A stretch of DNA of 64,000 bases, taken from Prochlorococcus sp. AG-347-L21 (lineage in GTDB: Bacteria; Cyanobacteriota; Cyanobacteriia; PCC-6307; Cyanobiaceae). Shown in pieces: positions 16,701 through 25,953 of the stretch. A program made the translations under genes and the position numbers. The notes beneath the pieces are model-generated. The model did no database searches, was not told the DNA's origin, and was given only the letters and a program-made list of their open reading frames with translations. Within the stretch, counting starts at the first letter, position 1. The number at the start of each line of letters is the position of its first letter. The stretch covers positions 1 to 64,000 of the forward strand of contig QCCQ01000005.1 of assembly GCA_003278875.1 (NCBI GenBank). Direction: 5' to 3'.

Positions 16701-19145
16701 TTAATTCCTCAATTTAGTGTTAAAACATTTTTCAACATTAGAAATGATATTTGAATGAATTGATGCAATATCCGAGTCCAGCAATGTTTTATCTTTATCT
16801 CTATAAGATAATCTAAATGTATAACTTATATGATCATCTCCAAATTTAGTATCTTCAAAAACATCAAGTAAATTTACATCCTCTAGGAGATTCTTTCCTG
16901 TTTTTCTTATTAGTGATGTAATTTCGCTAATTAAAAATTTCTTACTGAAAACAAAATTTATATCCCTTTCCATTTTTGGAACAATTGGGTATTGCTTATT
17001 TATTGGAATCCATTTATTTTTTCTTGTACTAGCTTCCAAGAGGTTAAAAAGATTTATGTTAAATAAATAAACTTTTTTTAATGACTTCTTTTCTAAAATT
17101 AGTTTTGGATGTATTTCGCCAAAATAACCTGCATCTTTCCCTTCAATAACTAATTTCGCTGTTCTTCCTGGATGAAGAAAATCAATTAAATCGGTGGGTT
17201 TATCATCAATTTTTATCTTTAAAGATGATAAAGCCTCCTTTAACTTTCCTCTGGCCTGGTAATAATTAAGATCTTTATCCTTACCCGAATCTATCCATTT
17301 TCCAAATTTTTTATTTCCATAAATTGCACCATTAAGAACTTCTTCTTGAATGAACTCAGTTTTCTTTTGAAAAACATTTCCAATTTCAAATATATAACAA
17401 CTTGCTTGACCAGCTTTTATATTACGGTTCACTATCTCCAAATGTTCTTTCCAGATATTATCTCTAAGACAGCTTGTTTCTAATAACAAAGGATTAGAAA
17501 TCTTTATAAGTTTTTCATTATCTTCAGGAACAAGAGAATAGCTAAGTACCTCGTTAAAACCATTTTCTATAAAACCATTTTTTAATTTTCTCAATGCCAA
17601 CTGTTCTGATGACAATTTTCCAGGCTTAATTGGATTAGGAAGTTTTAAGTCGAATCTGTCATACCCTATTAATCTAGCTATTTCTTCAATTAAATCTATT
17701 TCTCTTGTTAAATCATGTGATCTATTAGGAATTACTGCTACATCCCAGCCATATTCTTTATTCTTTAAAGTACAACCTATGAGTGTTAATTTATCAACTA
17801 TTTCATTATCAGATAAATTTCTTTTTTCAAATTGATCGTTAATTATTAATGGACCAAGAATTTTATGTATTCGATTTCTCCGTAGTTTAATAAATATATC
17901 CTCATTACTTATTAAATTTGAAGTATTGATGGTTGGTGAATTAATAGAAAAATATTTTTCTAAAAGATTAATTGCCCTAGTTACTGCACTTATTGTATTT
18001 TTTGATGAAATCCCTTTTTCATACCTGCTGCTAGATTCTGTTCTAATGCCTACAGCCTTGGAAGATTTTCTTATAGTAACTGGATTAAAAACAGCGCCTT
18101 CAAGGTAAATAGATGAGGTAGTATCACTTACAGAAGTCTCTAAACCGCCTATAATCCCAGCAATAGCTACCGGTTTATCACAACAAGTAATAACTGTGAT
18201 ATTGTCATTTAAATCATATTCTTTACCATCTAAGCAAATAAGGCTTTCGTTATTTTTGCCTTTTCTTACAGAGAAATCTTCTGCAGAAACTTCCTTACCA
18301 ATTAAATTTGAAAGTTTATCTTTATCAAACGCATGCAAAGGTTGACCTTGTTCTAAAAGAATATAATTTGTCAAATCAACTAGAAGATTAATTGATTTTA
18401 TACCTGATTTTTCTATACGGTCCTTAAGCCAATTTGGCGATAATTTCTCTCCATTTACTCCATCAATGCAGCTTATTGTATAAATGCAATTAGATTCTAT
18501 AGCCTCTGGACAAAGTTTTATACCCTTAAGTAAATGAATATCGTATTTATGGTTTAATTCTGGAAAATTTAAAGTGGATTCTAAAAGGGCAGAAATTTCA
18601 CGGGCTATACCTATAACAGACATTCCATCAGGTCTATTAGCTGTAATAGCTAAATCATATATAAAATCATTTAATTGAAGCAAGTCTGAACCTGGCGTGC
18701 CCAATTCATGTTTTAGGGCCAATTCTTCATCAATGATCTCTATCCCTTCGCTAGAGTCCTCTAAACCTAGTTCCTGCAGTGAACATATCATTCCTTCACT
18801 AATGACACCTCTAATTTCACTTCTTTTAATAGCTAAATCAACTGCATTTAATCTCGCACCAACAGTAGCAACATAAACATAAATATCTGGTTTAATATTC
18901 CGCGCACCACAGATAATTTGTAAATTCTTTGAATTACCAATATCGACTTGGCAAATTGAAAGTTTGTCGGATCCTTCGTGTTTCAAAACAGAAAGTACCT
19001 TACCTAAAACAACACCATTTACATTTTTTGAACAATCTTCTAATGATTCAACCTCAAATCCGCCAATAGACAATTTCTCAGAGAGATCTTCAGGAGTAGA
19101 AGTAATTTCTACCAAATTTTTCAACCAATTTTGAGAAACTTTCAT
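16701..19145 (-). CDS. pheT: Phenylalanyl-tRNA synthetase beta subunit
   Basis: 814 residues. N-terminal 'MKVSQNWLKNLVEI', then the EMAP/tRNA-binding fold (about 40-150: 'GKVLSVLKHEGSDKLSICQVDIG', 'ICGARNI'), the B3/B4 editing domain ('AITANRPDGMSVIGIARE', 'LDGKEYDL'), B5 ('IHKILG...IVDKLTLIGC'), the catalytic-like module ('VIPNRSHDLTREIDLIEEIARLIGYD') and a C-terminal anticodon-binding domain ('YPIVPKMERDINFVF', 'YTFRLSYRDKDKTL'). Acts as an alpha2beta2 complex with PheS, which is not in this window. Divergent from rpmG. Confidence 0.96.
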   Translation of the reverse strand: MKVSQNWLKNLVEITSTPEDLSEKLSIGGFEVESLEDCSKNVNGVVLGKVLSVLKHEGSDKLSICQVDIGNSKNLQIICGARNIKPDIYVYVATVGARLNAVDLAIKRSEIRGVISEGMICSLQELGLEDSSEGIEIIDEELALKHELGTPGSDLLQLNDFIYDLAITANRPDGMSVIGIAREISALLESTLNFPELNHKYDIHLLKGIKLCPEAIESNCIYTISCIDGVNGEKLSPNWLKDRIEKSGIKSINLLVDLTNYILLEQGQPLHAFDKDKLSNLIGKEVSAEDFSVRKGKNNESLICLDGKEYDLNDNITVITCCDKPVAIAGIIGGLETSVSDTTSSIYLEGAVFNPVTIRKSSKAVGIRTESSSRYEKGISSKNTISAVTRAINLLEKYFSINSPTINTSNLISNEDIFIKLRRNRIHKILGPLIINDQFEKRNLSDNEIVDKLTLIGCTLKNKEYGWDVAVIPNRSHDLTREIDLIEEIARLIGYDRFDLKLPNPIKPGKLSSEQLALRKLKNGFIENGFNEVLSYSLVPEDNEKLIKISNPLLLETSCLRDNIWKEHLEIVNRNIKAGQASCYIFEIGNVFQKKTEFIQEEVLNGAIYGNKKFGKWIDSGKDKDLNYYQARGKLKEALSSLKIKIDDKPTDLIDFLHPGRTAKLVIEGKDAGYFGEIHPKLILEKKSLKKVYLFNINLFNLLEASTRKNKWIPINKQYPIVPKMERDINFVFSKKFLISEITSLIRKTGKNLLEDVNLLDVFEDTKFGDDHISYTFRLSYRDKDKTLLDSDIASIHSNIISNVEKCFNTKLRN

Positions 19146-19246
19146 ATATATTTTTTAATCAATGATGATAAAAGAAATGAGTATATCTTCAAAAAAGTTT
19201 GTTAAAGATGTACAATAGAGAATTATACAATAGAGTATTAATTAAA

Positions 19247-19441
19247 ATGGCCAAAAAAGGGACAAGAGTTGTAGTGACCCTGGAATGTACTGAAGCTAGG
19301 ACAAGCACAGATCCCAAGAGATCAAATGGTGTCTCAAGATATACTACTGAAAAGAATCGTAGAAATACAACCGAAAGATTAGAACTAAAAAAGTTTAATC
19401 CTCATTTAAACAGAATGACAATTCACAAAGAAATTAAGTAA
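19247..19441 (+). CDS. rpmG: 50S ribosomal protein L33
   Basis: 64 residues starting at the internal ATG that gives '[17 protein letters not shown]'; an upstream in-frame ATG would add 16 residues not expected in L33. '[25 protein letters not shown]' is the L33 signature. The zinc-binding CxxC pairs of some L33 forms are absent (a Cys-poor form). It is followed 17 bp later by rpsR, the usual cyanobacterial rpmG-rpsR pair. Confidence 0.95.
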   Translation: MAKKGTRVVVTLECTEARTSTDPKRSNGVSRYTTEKNRRNTTERLELKKFNPHLNRMTIHKEIK

Positions 19442-19458
19442 TCAAATCAAATTAAATC

Positions 19459-19680
19459 ATGCCTAATTCAATTTTTAAAAAACAACTATCACCTATCAAA
19501 CCAGGAGATCCTATTGACTATAAAGATGTAGAACTACTAAAAAAATTCATAACTGAGAGGGGAAAAATCTTACCAAGAAGAATGACAGGTTTAACCTCTA
19601 AGCAACAAAGAGATCTCACACTAGCTGTTAAGAGAGCCAGAATTGTAGCTCTTTTACCGTTCGTAAATCCTGAAGGATAA
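19459..19680 (+). CDS. rpsR: 30S ribosomal protein S18
   Basis: 73 residues. '[50 protein letters not shown]' is the S18 core. S18 binds the platform of the small subunit next to S6. It lies between rpmG and the RNB-domain gene on the same strand, and probably shares their transcript. Confidence 0.96.
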   Translation: MPNSIFKKQLSPIKPGDPIDYKDVELLKKFITERGKILPRRMTGLTSKQQRDLTLAVKRARIVALLPFVNPEG

Positions 19681-19725
19681 TTTCATATTGAATATAGTTG
19701 AAGCTATAATTAATATTTCAAATAC

Positions 19726-20910
19726 TTGAAAGATTTAACTAATATAAAAACATATATTATTGACTCTGATGATCCACATGAGGTTGATGACGCTATTTCA
19801 TTAGAAATAAAAGAAGGAAATAAAAAAAATTTATGGATACATATTAGTAATCCATGCAAACTCTTTTTGCATGACTCTAATGTTGATTTAAATGCAAGAA
19901 AGAGAAATAGCAGTTTATATTTAATTGATCAATATGTACCAATGCTCCCTAAGGATATTCTTGAAAAGGCAAATCTAGCTCAAAATAAAGTTTCAGAGAC
20001 CATTAGTGCAGCAATAGAATTCAATGACGATGGATCAATAAATAAATATGAAATAACTGAAGCAATAATAAAACCAAAATATCAATTAACATATGAAGAT
20101 GCAAATGAAATATTAGAAATAGAACCTAAAGAAGAAATAGAATTAATTGAGATTAAAAATTTATTAGAAAAAAGTATTACATTCAGAAAGAAACAAGGAG
20201 CAATTATTTTTGAAAGTCCTAATAATAAAATTAGATTATATGAGGATAAGATTATACTAACTAAACTAGAAAAATCAATATCACAAATTATAGTTGCAGA
20301 ATCAATGATATTAATGGGCTATGTTACAAGTTTATTTATAGATAAATATGATTTAGCAGCTGCATTTAGGATTCAAAAGATCAACTGCAATCCATCTGAA
20401 ATACTTAATAGATACAAAGATAGTGATATTAAATATATAATATTAAAACAATATATGGGGAAAAGTTACATAACTACTAAACCAGGATTTCATGAATCTT
20501 TAGGCCTTAAAATGTACGTACAATGTACGTCACCATTAAGGAGATATCTAGATTTAATTATACAAAGGCAAGTCTATAACAAAATTAATAATTACGAGGT
20601 TCTAAGTAAAGATTCAGTCTCTAAGATTATTGATTTTTCAAAAAATAGACAATCAGAGAATAATAATATATTTAAAAATGATAAATTAAAGTATTTAAAA
20701 TTATTTTTTAAGAATGAAAAAAAACCTTTTTATAAAATTATATTCGTTAAGTGGATTAATCATAAAAAAAATATTGCTTTGGTTTATTTTCCAGATTATT
20801 CACTAGAAATACTTATTACTCTTTTTGTATCAATAGAATTATATAGTAATAAAATATATAAAGTTAAATATATTATAAATGATAGTAATCTTTTAGAATT
20901 TATTTATTAA
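19726..20910 (+). CDS. rnb: Minimal RNase II/R-type exoribonuclease (RNB domain only)
   Basis: 394 residues from a TTG start. The catalytic Asp cluster is at the very N terminus, 'IDSDDPHEVDDAIS' (residues 12-25; metal ligands Asp13, Asp21 and Asp22 in the family pattern). The RNA/active-site Arg motif 'CTSPLRRYLDLIIQRQ' is also intact, about two-thirds along. The cold-shock domains normally found before RNB are missing, and no clear S1 domain is seen in the last 80 residues. Predicted 3'-5' exoribonuclease. It follows rpsR by 45 bp. Compare the catalytically degenerate relative at 35545-37767. Confidence 0.85.
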   Translation: MKDLTNIKTYIIDSDDPHEVDDAISLEIKEGNKKNLWIHISNPCKLFLHDSNVDLNARKRNSSLYLIDQYVPMLPKDILEKANLAQNKVSETISAAIEFNDDGSINKYEITEAIIKPKYQLTYEDANEILEIEPKEEIELIEIKNLLEKSITFRKKQGAIIFESPNNKIRLYEDKIILTKLEKSISQIIVAESMILMGYVTSLFIDKYDLAAAFRIQKINCNPSEILNRYKDSDIKYIILKQYMGKSYITTKPGFHESLGLKMYVQCTSPLRRYLDLIIQRQVYNKINNYEVLSKDSVSKIIDFSKNRQSENNNIFKNDKLKYLKLFFKNEKKPFYKIIFVKWINHKKNIALVYFPDYSLEILITLFVSIELYSNKIYKVKYIINDSNLLEFIY

Positions 20911-20978
20911 TAAGAGAATAAATATAAAAGGTTGTTATTAGTTTAAAAAATATCTGTTAGTATTAATAAAAAAGCTTT

Positions 20979-22523
20979 ATGACTTTTGTCATTACTACAC
21001 CTTTATACTATGTTAATGATAAACCTCATTTAGGAAGTGTATATACAACAATAATTTGTGACTCAATAGCTAGGTATAAAAGGCTTGCAGGTGAAGATGT
21101 TATATTCATCACTGGTGTTGATGAACATGGTTTAAAAATACAAAGAACAGCTAATGAAAAGGGTATTGAACCAAAATCACATTGTGATGAAATCTCAGAA
21201 GTCTTTAATAAAAATTGGAAAAATTGGAATATATCCTTTGATAAATTTATAAGAACAAGCTCAAAAAATCATGAATTTGTTGTTAATGAATTTTATGAAA
21301 GAGTAAGAGCATCAGATGATATCTATATGGGAGTTCAAAAAGGTTGGTATTGTGTCGGTTGTGAAGAATTTAAAGATAATCCAGAAAACTCCTCAACATA
21401 CAAGTGCCCCATACATCAAAAAAATCTAGAATGGAAAAATGAAGAGAATCTCTTTTTTAGGCTTTCAAAATATCAAAAAGAAATTGAGAAAATAATCAAC
21501 GAACCTTCTTTTATAGAGCCAATTGAAAGAAAGAATGAAATTATAAATTTTGTATCTAGAGGATTAAAGGATTTTTCAATTTCAAGAACAAATGTGTCAT
21601 GGGGAATTCCAGTCCCTGGATACGATAACCATACCTTTTATGTATGGTTTGATGCTTTACTTGGATATTTAAGTGCCATTAGCTCTGACGCGACAGAACA
21701 TTCATTGGAAATATCAATTAATGGAGGATGGCCAGCTGATGTTCATTTTATTGGTAAAGATATTCTGAGATTCCATGCTGTATATTGGCCCGCAATGCTC
21801 ATTTCTGCCAATATGAAAGTTCCTAAAAAGGTTTTTGGGCATGGGTTTCTTACAAGAGAGGGGCAAAAAATGGGTAAAAGCTTGGGAAATGTACTCGACC
21901 CTGATTTATTGCTTACAAAATATGGAAATGATCCTGTAAGGTGGTACTTAATTAAAGACATATCACTAGGCAATGATGGGGATTTTCAAGACAAAAGATT
22001 TGTTGACATTATCAATAATGACTTAGCTAATACAATTGGTAATTTATTAAATAGAACATCATCTATGTCTAGAAAATGGTTTGATAATAAAGTGCCAAAT
22101 AATGAAAAAATTTTAAGTGAAAACAAATTAGAGAATTCTGCCAAAATTGCTGTCGAAAACTATATAAATAACTTTGATAACTACAAATTAGATCTAGCTG
22201 CTAATGAAGTCCTTAGCTTAGCAATTAATACAAATTTGTATTTGAATGATAATCAGCCATGGCTGTTAATAAAAGATAAAGATAATCTACCTCTAGTTAA
22301 ACAAATTATTTATAACGTTTTAGAAAGTACCAGAATAATAGGATTGTTATTGATACCTTTATTGCCCGAATTATCTACAAAAATTAATGAGCAACTTGGT
22401 TCTATATACGCAGAAGAAATTCCTTGGAAAAAACAATTAAGTTGGGGATTATTAGTAAGTAACTCAAGTCTTCCTAAACCCACTCCAATCATAAATAAAC
22501 TGGAGTATGAGCAACACTTATAG
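20979..22523 (+). CDS. metG: Methionyl-tRNA synthetase
   Basis: 514 residues. Class I motif 'YYVNDKPHLGSVYTT' (HIGH-equivalent), 'ITGVDEHGLKIQ', a zinc-knuckle-like segment ('YCVGCEEFKDNP...YKCPIHQ') and 'GQKMGKSLGNVLDP' (KMSKS loop). The C-terminal anticodon-binding helices end at about residue 500, and no dimerisation (tRNA-binding) extension is present. Role: charges tRNA-Met. The last 17 bp overlap the LptC-like gene. Confidence 0.95.
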   Translation: MTFVITTPLYYVNDKPHLGSVYTTIICDSIARYKRLAGEDVIFITGVDEHGLKIQRTANEKGIEPKSHCDEISEVFNKNWKNWNISFDKFIRTSSKNHEFVVNEFYERVRASDDIYMGVQKGWYCVGCEEFKDNPENSSTYKCPIHQKNLEWKNEENLFFRLSKYQKEIEKIINEPSFIEPIERKNEIINFVSRGLKDFSISRTNVSWGIPVPGYDNHTFYVWFDALLGYLSAISSDATEHSLEISINGGWPADVHFIGKDILRFHAVYWPAMLISANMKVPKKVFGHGFLTREGQKMGKSLGNVLDPDLLLTKYGNDPVRWYLIKDISLGNDGDFQDKRFVDIINNDLANTIGNLLNRTSSMSRKWFDNKVPNNEKILSENKLENSAKIAVENYINNFDNYKLDLAANEVLSLAINTNLYLNDNQPWLLIKDKDNLPLVKQIIYNVLESTRIIGLLLIPLLPELSTKINEQLGSIYAEEIPWKKQLSWGLLVSNSSLPKPTPIINKLEYEQHL

Positions 22524-23130
22524 ATTAATAATTATCCTTCCATTATTTATACTTGGTTGCATACCAAATGTAATTGATGAAAATAAAGTAATACAAAAAA
22601 TAGAAAGTTTAGATATGACAATTTTCTCTAAAAGTGGAGATAAAATATATACAATTACAAGTCCATATTCAAGTTATGACAATATTGAATTAGAGTTCGA
22701 ATTAAAAAAACCTACTATTAATATTCTCAATGGAGAAGAAACTAAATATATTATTAGTTCAGAAGAATCTACATTATCAGACAACAATAAACTCTTGAAA
22801 TTGAAAGGGAATGTTAAATTAAAAGCTTTTAAAAAAGATGGGGATTTTTTATATGCTGATAATTTTATTTGGAATATAGAAAATACTAATTATCTATTAG
22901 AGGGTAATATAAGATTTGAAAATCAAAATATCATCTTAAGTTCAGGAAAAGCCATTTTGGGTTCAGATAACATAATTGAATTTTTTAATCCAGTAAAATA
23001 TATAATAAAAGATGAAAATAACGAAAATAAATATGAAATAAATTCAGAAAATGCTTACTATAATTTAACTACTGAATCAGTAAGTTTTAAAGCAAAAGAT
23101 AAAAGAGTAAAGTCAATAATTTATTTTTAA
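22507..23130 (+). CDS. lptC: LptC-like lipoprotein (LPS export, periplasmic)
   Basis: 207 residues with a lipoprotein signal: 'LIIILPLFILGC' ends in a lipobox with Cys18. The rest is Ser/Asn/Lys-rich beta-strand material ('SGDKIYTITSP', 'LSDNNKLLKLKGNVKLKAF', 'DNFIWNIENTNYLLEGNI') with the repeated 'L.G.v' pattern of LptC/LptA beta-jellyroll proteins. Family role: periplasmic bridge moving lipopolysaccharide from the inner-membrane ABC transporter to LptA. The start overlaps metG. Converges with the CCB-like gene (stops overlap by 4 bp). Confidence 0.7.
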   Translation: MSNTYRLIIILPLFILGCIPNVIDENKVIQKIESLDMTIFSKSGDKIYTITSPYSSYDNIELEFELKKPTINILNGEETKYIISSEESTLSDNNKLLKLKGNVKLKAFKKDGDFLYADNFIWNIENTNYLLEGNIRFENQNIILSSGKAILGSDNIIEFFNPVKYIIKDENNENKYEINSENAYYNLTTESVSFKAKDKRVKSIIYF

Positions 23131-23753
23131 ATTTTATTTTTTGTAAAAATATTATTAATTTTTTTGGACCAGTTATTAATCCATTTTTCATCAGATTTCG
23201 TAAAACACTTAGCACTCCAACCTCCAATCAATATAAAAGCCTTACTATTTATAGGAACAACTAAGATAGATGGAATTTCGGCACAAAAATTAAAAAATTC
23301 ATCTCTTCCAGGATAAAATTTAGTGTTTGCTAATGATATTAATTTCATATCTTTTATAGATCTCAGACAAGTTTCCCCAGGTTTAAAATCATTACTTGAA
23401 GTGATTCCCCTCCTCAATATATTTACGCCATCATTGTGGATTAAGATTGCTGCCGCTGCTGTAGAAGTTAATATTGCTTCAGAACCCCATGCAAGTTCAT
23501 CAATAACTTCATCCGGCATGTTTCTATCGAAGAGAAACTTATTTTCTCCTTTTAAAGCTGCTTTCTCACCAGCTAATGGTTCGAATTGTTTAAATAAAAA
23601 ACCTATCAAAATAATAATTAATGAAGCTATTGCGGCTAACACTTGTGCTCTTTCAAGCTCAGGAGTGATTGTTTCTATTGAAATAAAATTTGCTATCTGA
23701 AAAATAAAGAGTATGGCACCGATTAATATTAATGATTTCCCATTGAATCCCAT
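23127..23753 (-). CDS. Cofactor assembly of complex C subunit B (CCB2/CCB4-like)
   Basis: 208 residues with two N-terminal membrane helices (about 5-25 and 38-55) and a soluble domain. 'ERAQVLAAIASLIIILIGFLF', 'ELAWGSEAILTSTAAAAILI' and 'ILRRGI' fit the cyanobacterial/plastid CCB2-CCB4 family (formerly DUF2930). These proteins help attach haem c(i) covalently to cytochrome b6 of the b6f complex. Membrane-bound; partner genes (ccbA and others) are not in this window. Confidence 0.75.
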   Translation of the reverse strand: MGFNGKSLILIGAILFIFQIANFISIETITPELERAQVLAAIASLIIILIGFLFKQFEPLAGEKAALKGENKFLFDRNMPDEVIDELAWGSEAILTSTAAAAILIHNDGVNILRRGITSSNDFKPGETCLRSIKDMKLISLANTKFYPGRDEFFNFCAEIPSILVVPINSKAFILIGGWSAKCFTKSDEKWINNWSKKINNIFTKNKI

Positions 23754-23864
23754 ATTTTAAATATGTTATTTCTAATTAAATTATGCAAATATTATATTGT
23801 TTAGTACATTTAAAATTAGTCAATAATATGGTTTTTAATATATAATTAACCAAAACCTTTTAAC

Positions 23865-24176
23865 ATGAACCTAAACATCAATAAATATATACTTTCTTTT
23901 ATCTTTACAGGCTTAATTTTTATTCTTACCCCCTCGACTATATACGCAAATGAAATTCCTAGTATAAATAAATATTTTGGTATTACTCAACAAAAGACTG
24001 TCATAAATTACGAAAAAAGTCAGCCTTCATCTATTGACAACCCTGTAGTGGATCCAAATTTTAACACTATGAGATCAAAAGATACTGAAAGTTCAACTGC
24101 TACTTATATAGTTGTAGGTTTGTTAATTGCTGCCACAATTATCCCTTTAGCAACATGGTGGTATTTCTCTAAATAA
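23865..24176 (+). CDS. Small membrane-anchored exported protein of unknown function
   Basis: 103 residues. An N-terminal signal sequence (about 8-28, ending 'TIYANE') is followed by a short polar extracytoplasmic region and a C-terminal transmembrane helix ('YIVVGLLIAATIIPLATWWYF', about 80-100). The topology suggests a periplasmic loop tethered at its C terminus. No family recognised. cobU starts 10 bp downstream on the same strand. Confidence 0.65.
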   Translation: MNLNINKYILSFIFTGLIFILTPSTIYANEIPSINKYFGITQQKTVINYEKSQPSSIDNPVVDPNFNTMRSKDTESSTATYIVVGLLIAATIIPLATWWYFSK

Positions 24177-24186
24177 TAGAGAATTT

Positions 24187-24747
24187 ATGAATGCCAAGGA
24201 TTTAAGTTCTAGTGAATATTCATCTTTTATAGTTTTTATTACAGGGGGGACGAAGAGTGGCAAAAGTGAATTCGCAGAGCATCTTGCAAAGGGAGAAAAA
24301 GAATTATCATATGTCGCTTTATCAGAAAACAAATTGGATGACAAAGAGTGGCAAGATAAAATTAATTTACATCGAAAAAGAAGGCCAAAAGATTGGAAAT
24401 TAATAGAAACGACAGATCTATTAAATACATTAAGAAAAGAAGAAGGTCCATTATTAATAGATTCTATTGGCGGATTCGTTATGAAAAGTATTGGTAAGGA
24501 ACAAATTGAATGGTCAACAAAAATGAATTCACTTATAAGTCTCTTATTGAAAAGAAAAAGCATAACAATTATTGTTGGAGAACAAGTAGGTTGGAGTCTG
24601 GTCTCTGAATATAAAATTGGTAATATATATATTGAAAGAATCGGCGAACTTCAAAAGAAAATAACCAAAATATCAAAAAATAATTGGCTGGCTATAAACG
24701 GCAGAGCAATCAAAATAGATGAAATGAGTATTGAAATACCTACTTAA
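24187..24747 (+). CDS. cobU: Adenosylcobinamide kinase / adenosylcobinamide-phosphate guanylyltransferase
   Basis: 186 residues. P-loop 'FITGGTKSGKSEFAEHLA' (about 18-34) is the CobU/CobP signature; 'HRKRRPKDWKLIETT' contains the His that becomes guanylylated in the family; 'LLIDSIGGFV' and 'IIVGEQVGWSLV' are also typical. Role: phosphorylates adenosylcobinamide, then forms adenosyl-GDP-cobinamide in nucleotide-loop assembly of cobalamin. It complements cobN (5-8 kb) and the B12 user metH. Confidence 0.93.
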   Translation: MNAKDLSSSEYSSFIVFITGGTKSGKSEFAEHLAKGEKELSYVALSENKLDDKEWQDKINLHRKRRPKDWKLIETTDLLNTLRKEEGPLLIDSIGGFVMKSIGKEQIEWSTKMNSLISLLLKRKSITIIVGEQVGWSLVSEYKIGNIYIERIGELQKKITKISKNNWLAINGRAIKIDEMSIEIPT

Positions 24748-24749
24748 AA

Positions 24750-25232
24750 TTGGAAGTCGCTCTTTTTGAACCTAGAATCCCACAGAATACTGGTAATATT
24801 GCCAGATCATGTGCTGCGTTTAATATACCTTTAAATCTTATCGAGCCCTTGGGTTTTAAGCTAGAAGATAAATATTTAAAAAGAGCAGGATTAGACTATT
24901 GGCCTCTAGTTACTGTCAATCAGTATGAGAATTTTAAAAAATTTTTAGCGTCAAAATCAACAAAAAGAATTATTTCTTTTAGTAAAAAAAATGGATTATA
25001 TTTGAAGGATTTTAAATTTAAGCAAGATGATATTTTGCTATTTGGGAGAGAAGATTCAGGATTACCCGATTCCATTATTGATAAAAGCGATTTTTTAATA
25101 TCAATATTTATGCCGAATTTACAGACTGGAAACAATGATGAAAAAGGTGTTAGAAGTCTAAACCTTTCAGTAGCATGCGGTATTGCTATATATGAGGCCC
25201 ACAAACAAATAAATTTTCAAAATGGTAATTAA
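24750..25232 (+). CDS. trmL: tRNA (cytidine/uridine-34 2'-O)-methyltransferase
   Basis: 160 residues from a TTG start 2 bp after cobU. 'VALFEPRIPQNTGNIARSCAAF' and 'LIEPLGFKLEDKYLKRAGLDYW' are the TrmL/YibK start; 'LLFGREDSGLP' and 'GVRSLNLSVACGIAIYEA' form the SPOUT knot that binds AdoMet. Role: methylates the ribose of the wobble nucleotide in certain leucine tRNAs. The tRNA-Met gene follows 29 bp downstream. Confidence 0.93.
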   Translation: MEVALFEPRIPQNTGNIARSCAAFNIPLNLIEPLGFKLEDKYLKRAGLDYWPLVTVNQYENFKKFLASKSTKRIISFSKKNGLYLKDFKFKQDDILLFGREDSGLPDSIIDKSDFLISIFMPNLQTGNNDEKGVRSLNLSVACGIAIYEAHKQINFQNGN

Positions 25233-25261
25233 GTACAACCGATGCCTTACAATATTCCCAT

Positions 25262-25335
<74 letters not shown>

Positions 25336-25402
25336 TTTTCAATACTTTTCAATTGAAGAACATAGGTGTAATTTTAATTTAATTAAACTATTAAAGACAA
25401 TA

Positions 25403-25690
25403 ATGTTTAATTCACTCAGCACTGTCTTAGATCTAAAAAAATCTAAAGCAAAATATCCAGAAGCAAGAGTTATAGTTCTTGACGACAATTTCAATACTTT
25501 TCAGCATGTCGCAAATTGTCTTCTAACAATAATCCCAAGAATGAGTGAAAGAAGGGCATGGGAATTAACTATCAAAGTTGACAAGAAAGGATCTGCAGAG
25601 GTATGGAGAGGTAATCTTGAACAGGCAGAACTATATCATGAGCAACTATTCAGCAATGGATTAACAATGGCTCCAATAGAGAAAACATAA
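25403..25690 (+). CDS. clpS: ATP-dependent Clp protease adaptor ClpS
   Basis: 95 residues starting at the ATG giving 'MFNSLSTVLDLKKSK'. An upstream in-frame ATG would begin inside the tRNA gene and is rejected. 'ARVIVLDDNFNTFQHVANCLL' is the ClpS core with the DDxxNTFxHV residues that contact substrate and ClpA/C. Role: delivers N-degron proteins to the Clp chaperone. The C-terminal 'EVWRGNLEQAELYHEQLFSNGL' is typical of cyanobacterial ClpS. Confidence 0.92.
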   Translation: MFNSLSTVLDLKKSKAKYPEARVIVLDDNFNTFQHVANCLLTIIPRMSERRAWELTIKVDKKGSAEVWRGNLEQAELYHEQLFSNGLTMAPIEKT

Positions 25691-25701
25691 AATAAGTAAG
25701 A

Positions 25702-25953
25702 TTGACAGAAAATTTTTGGCTTATAAATTCGAATCGTTCAAGGGTTAAAAGGTTTTCAAAGAATAATCAAAATAAAGATAAATTTTTTGAATATATGTTT
25801 ATTGACTCTGGAAGAATTCTTGGTGTTTTAGGAAAAGAACCACCTCTTATGACAACTAGAGAAGAACTTAAAGTTGATAAAGCTAGAGATTTATGGAGAA
25901 AGTTAATCGCTCAAGGTTGGAGAAGAACCAAACCAGTTTGGGAAGAATATTAG
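25702..25953 (+). CDS. DUF1651 family protein
   Basis: 83 residues from a TTG start 11 bp after clpS. It matches the marine picocyanobacterial DUF1651 family: 'FWLINSNRSRVKRF', 'REELKVDKARDLWRKLIAQGWRRTKPVW'. Soluble and basic; function unknown. Multiple DUF1651 paralogues are common in these genomes. It marks the last recognisable family before the small-ORF patch. Confidence 0.85.
   Translation: MTENFWLINSNRSRVKRFSKNNQNKDKFFEYMFIDSGRILGVLGKEPPLMTTREELKVDKARDLWRKLIAQGWRRTKPVWEEY

Noticed and set aside
19199..19246. Upstream ATG of rpmG.
   Set aside because: It adds 16 residues unlike any L33; 'MAKKGTRV' is the standard start.
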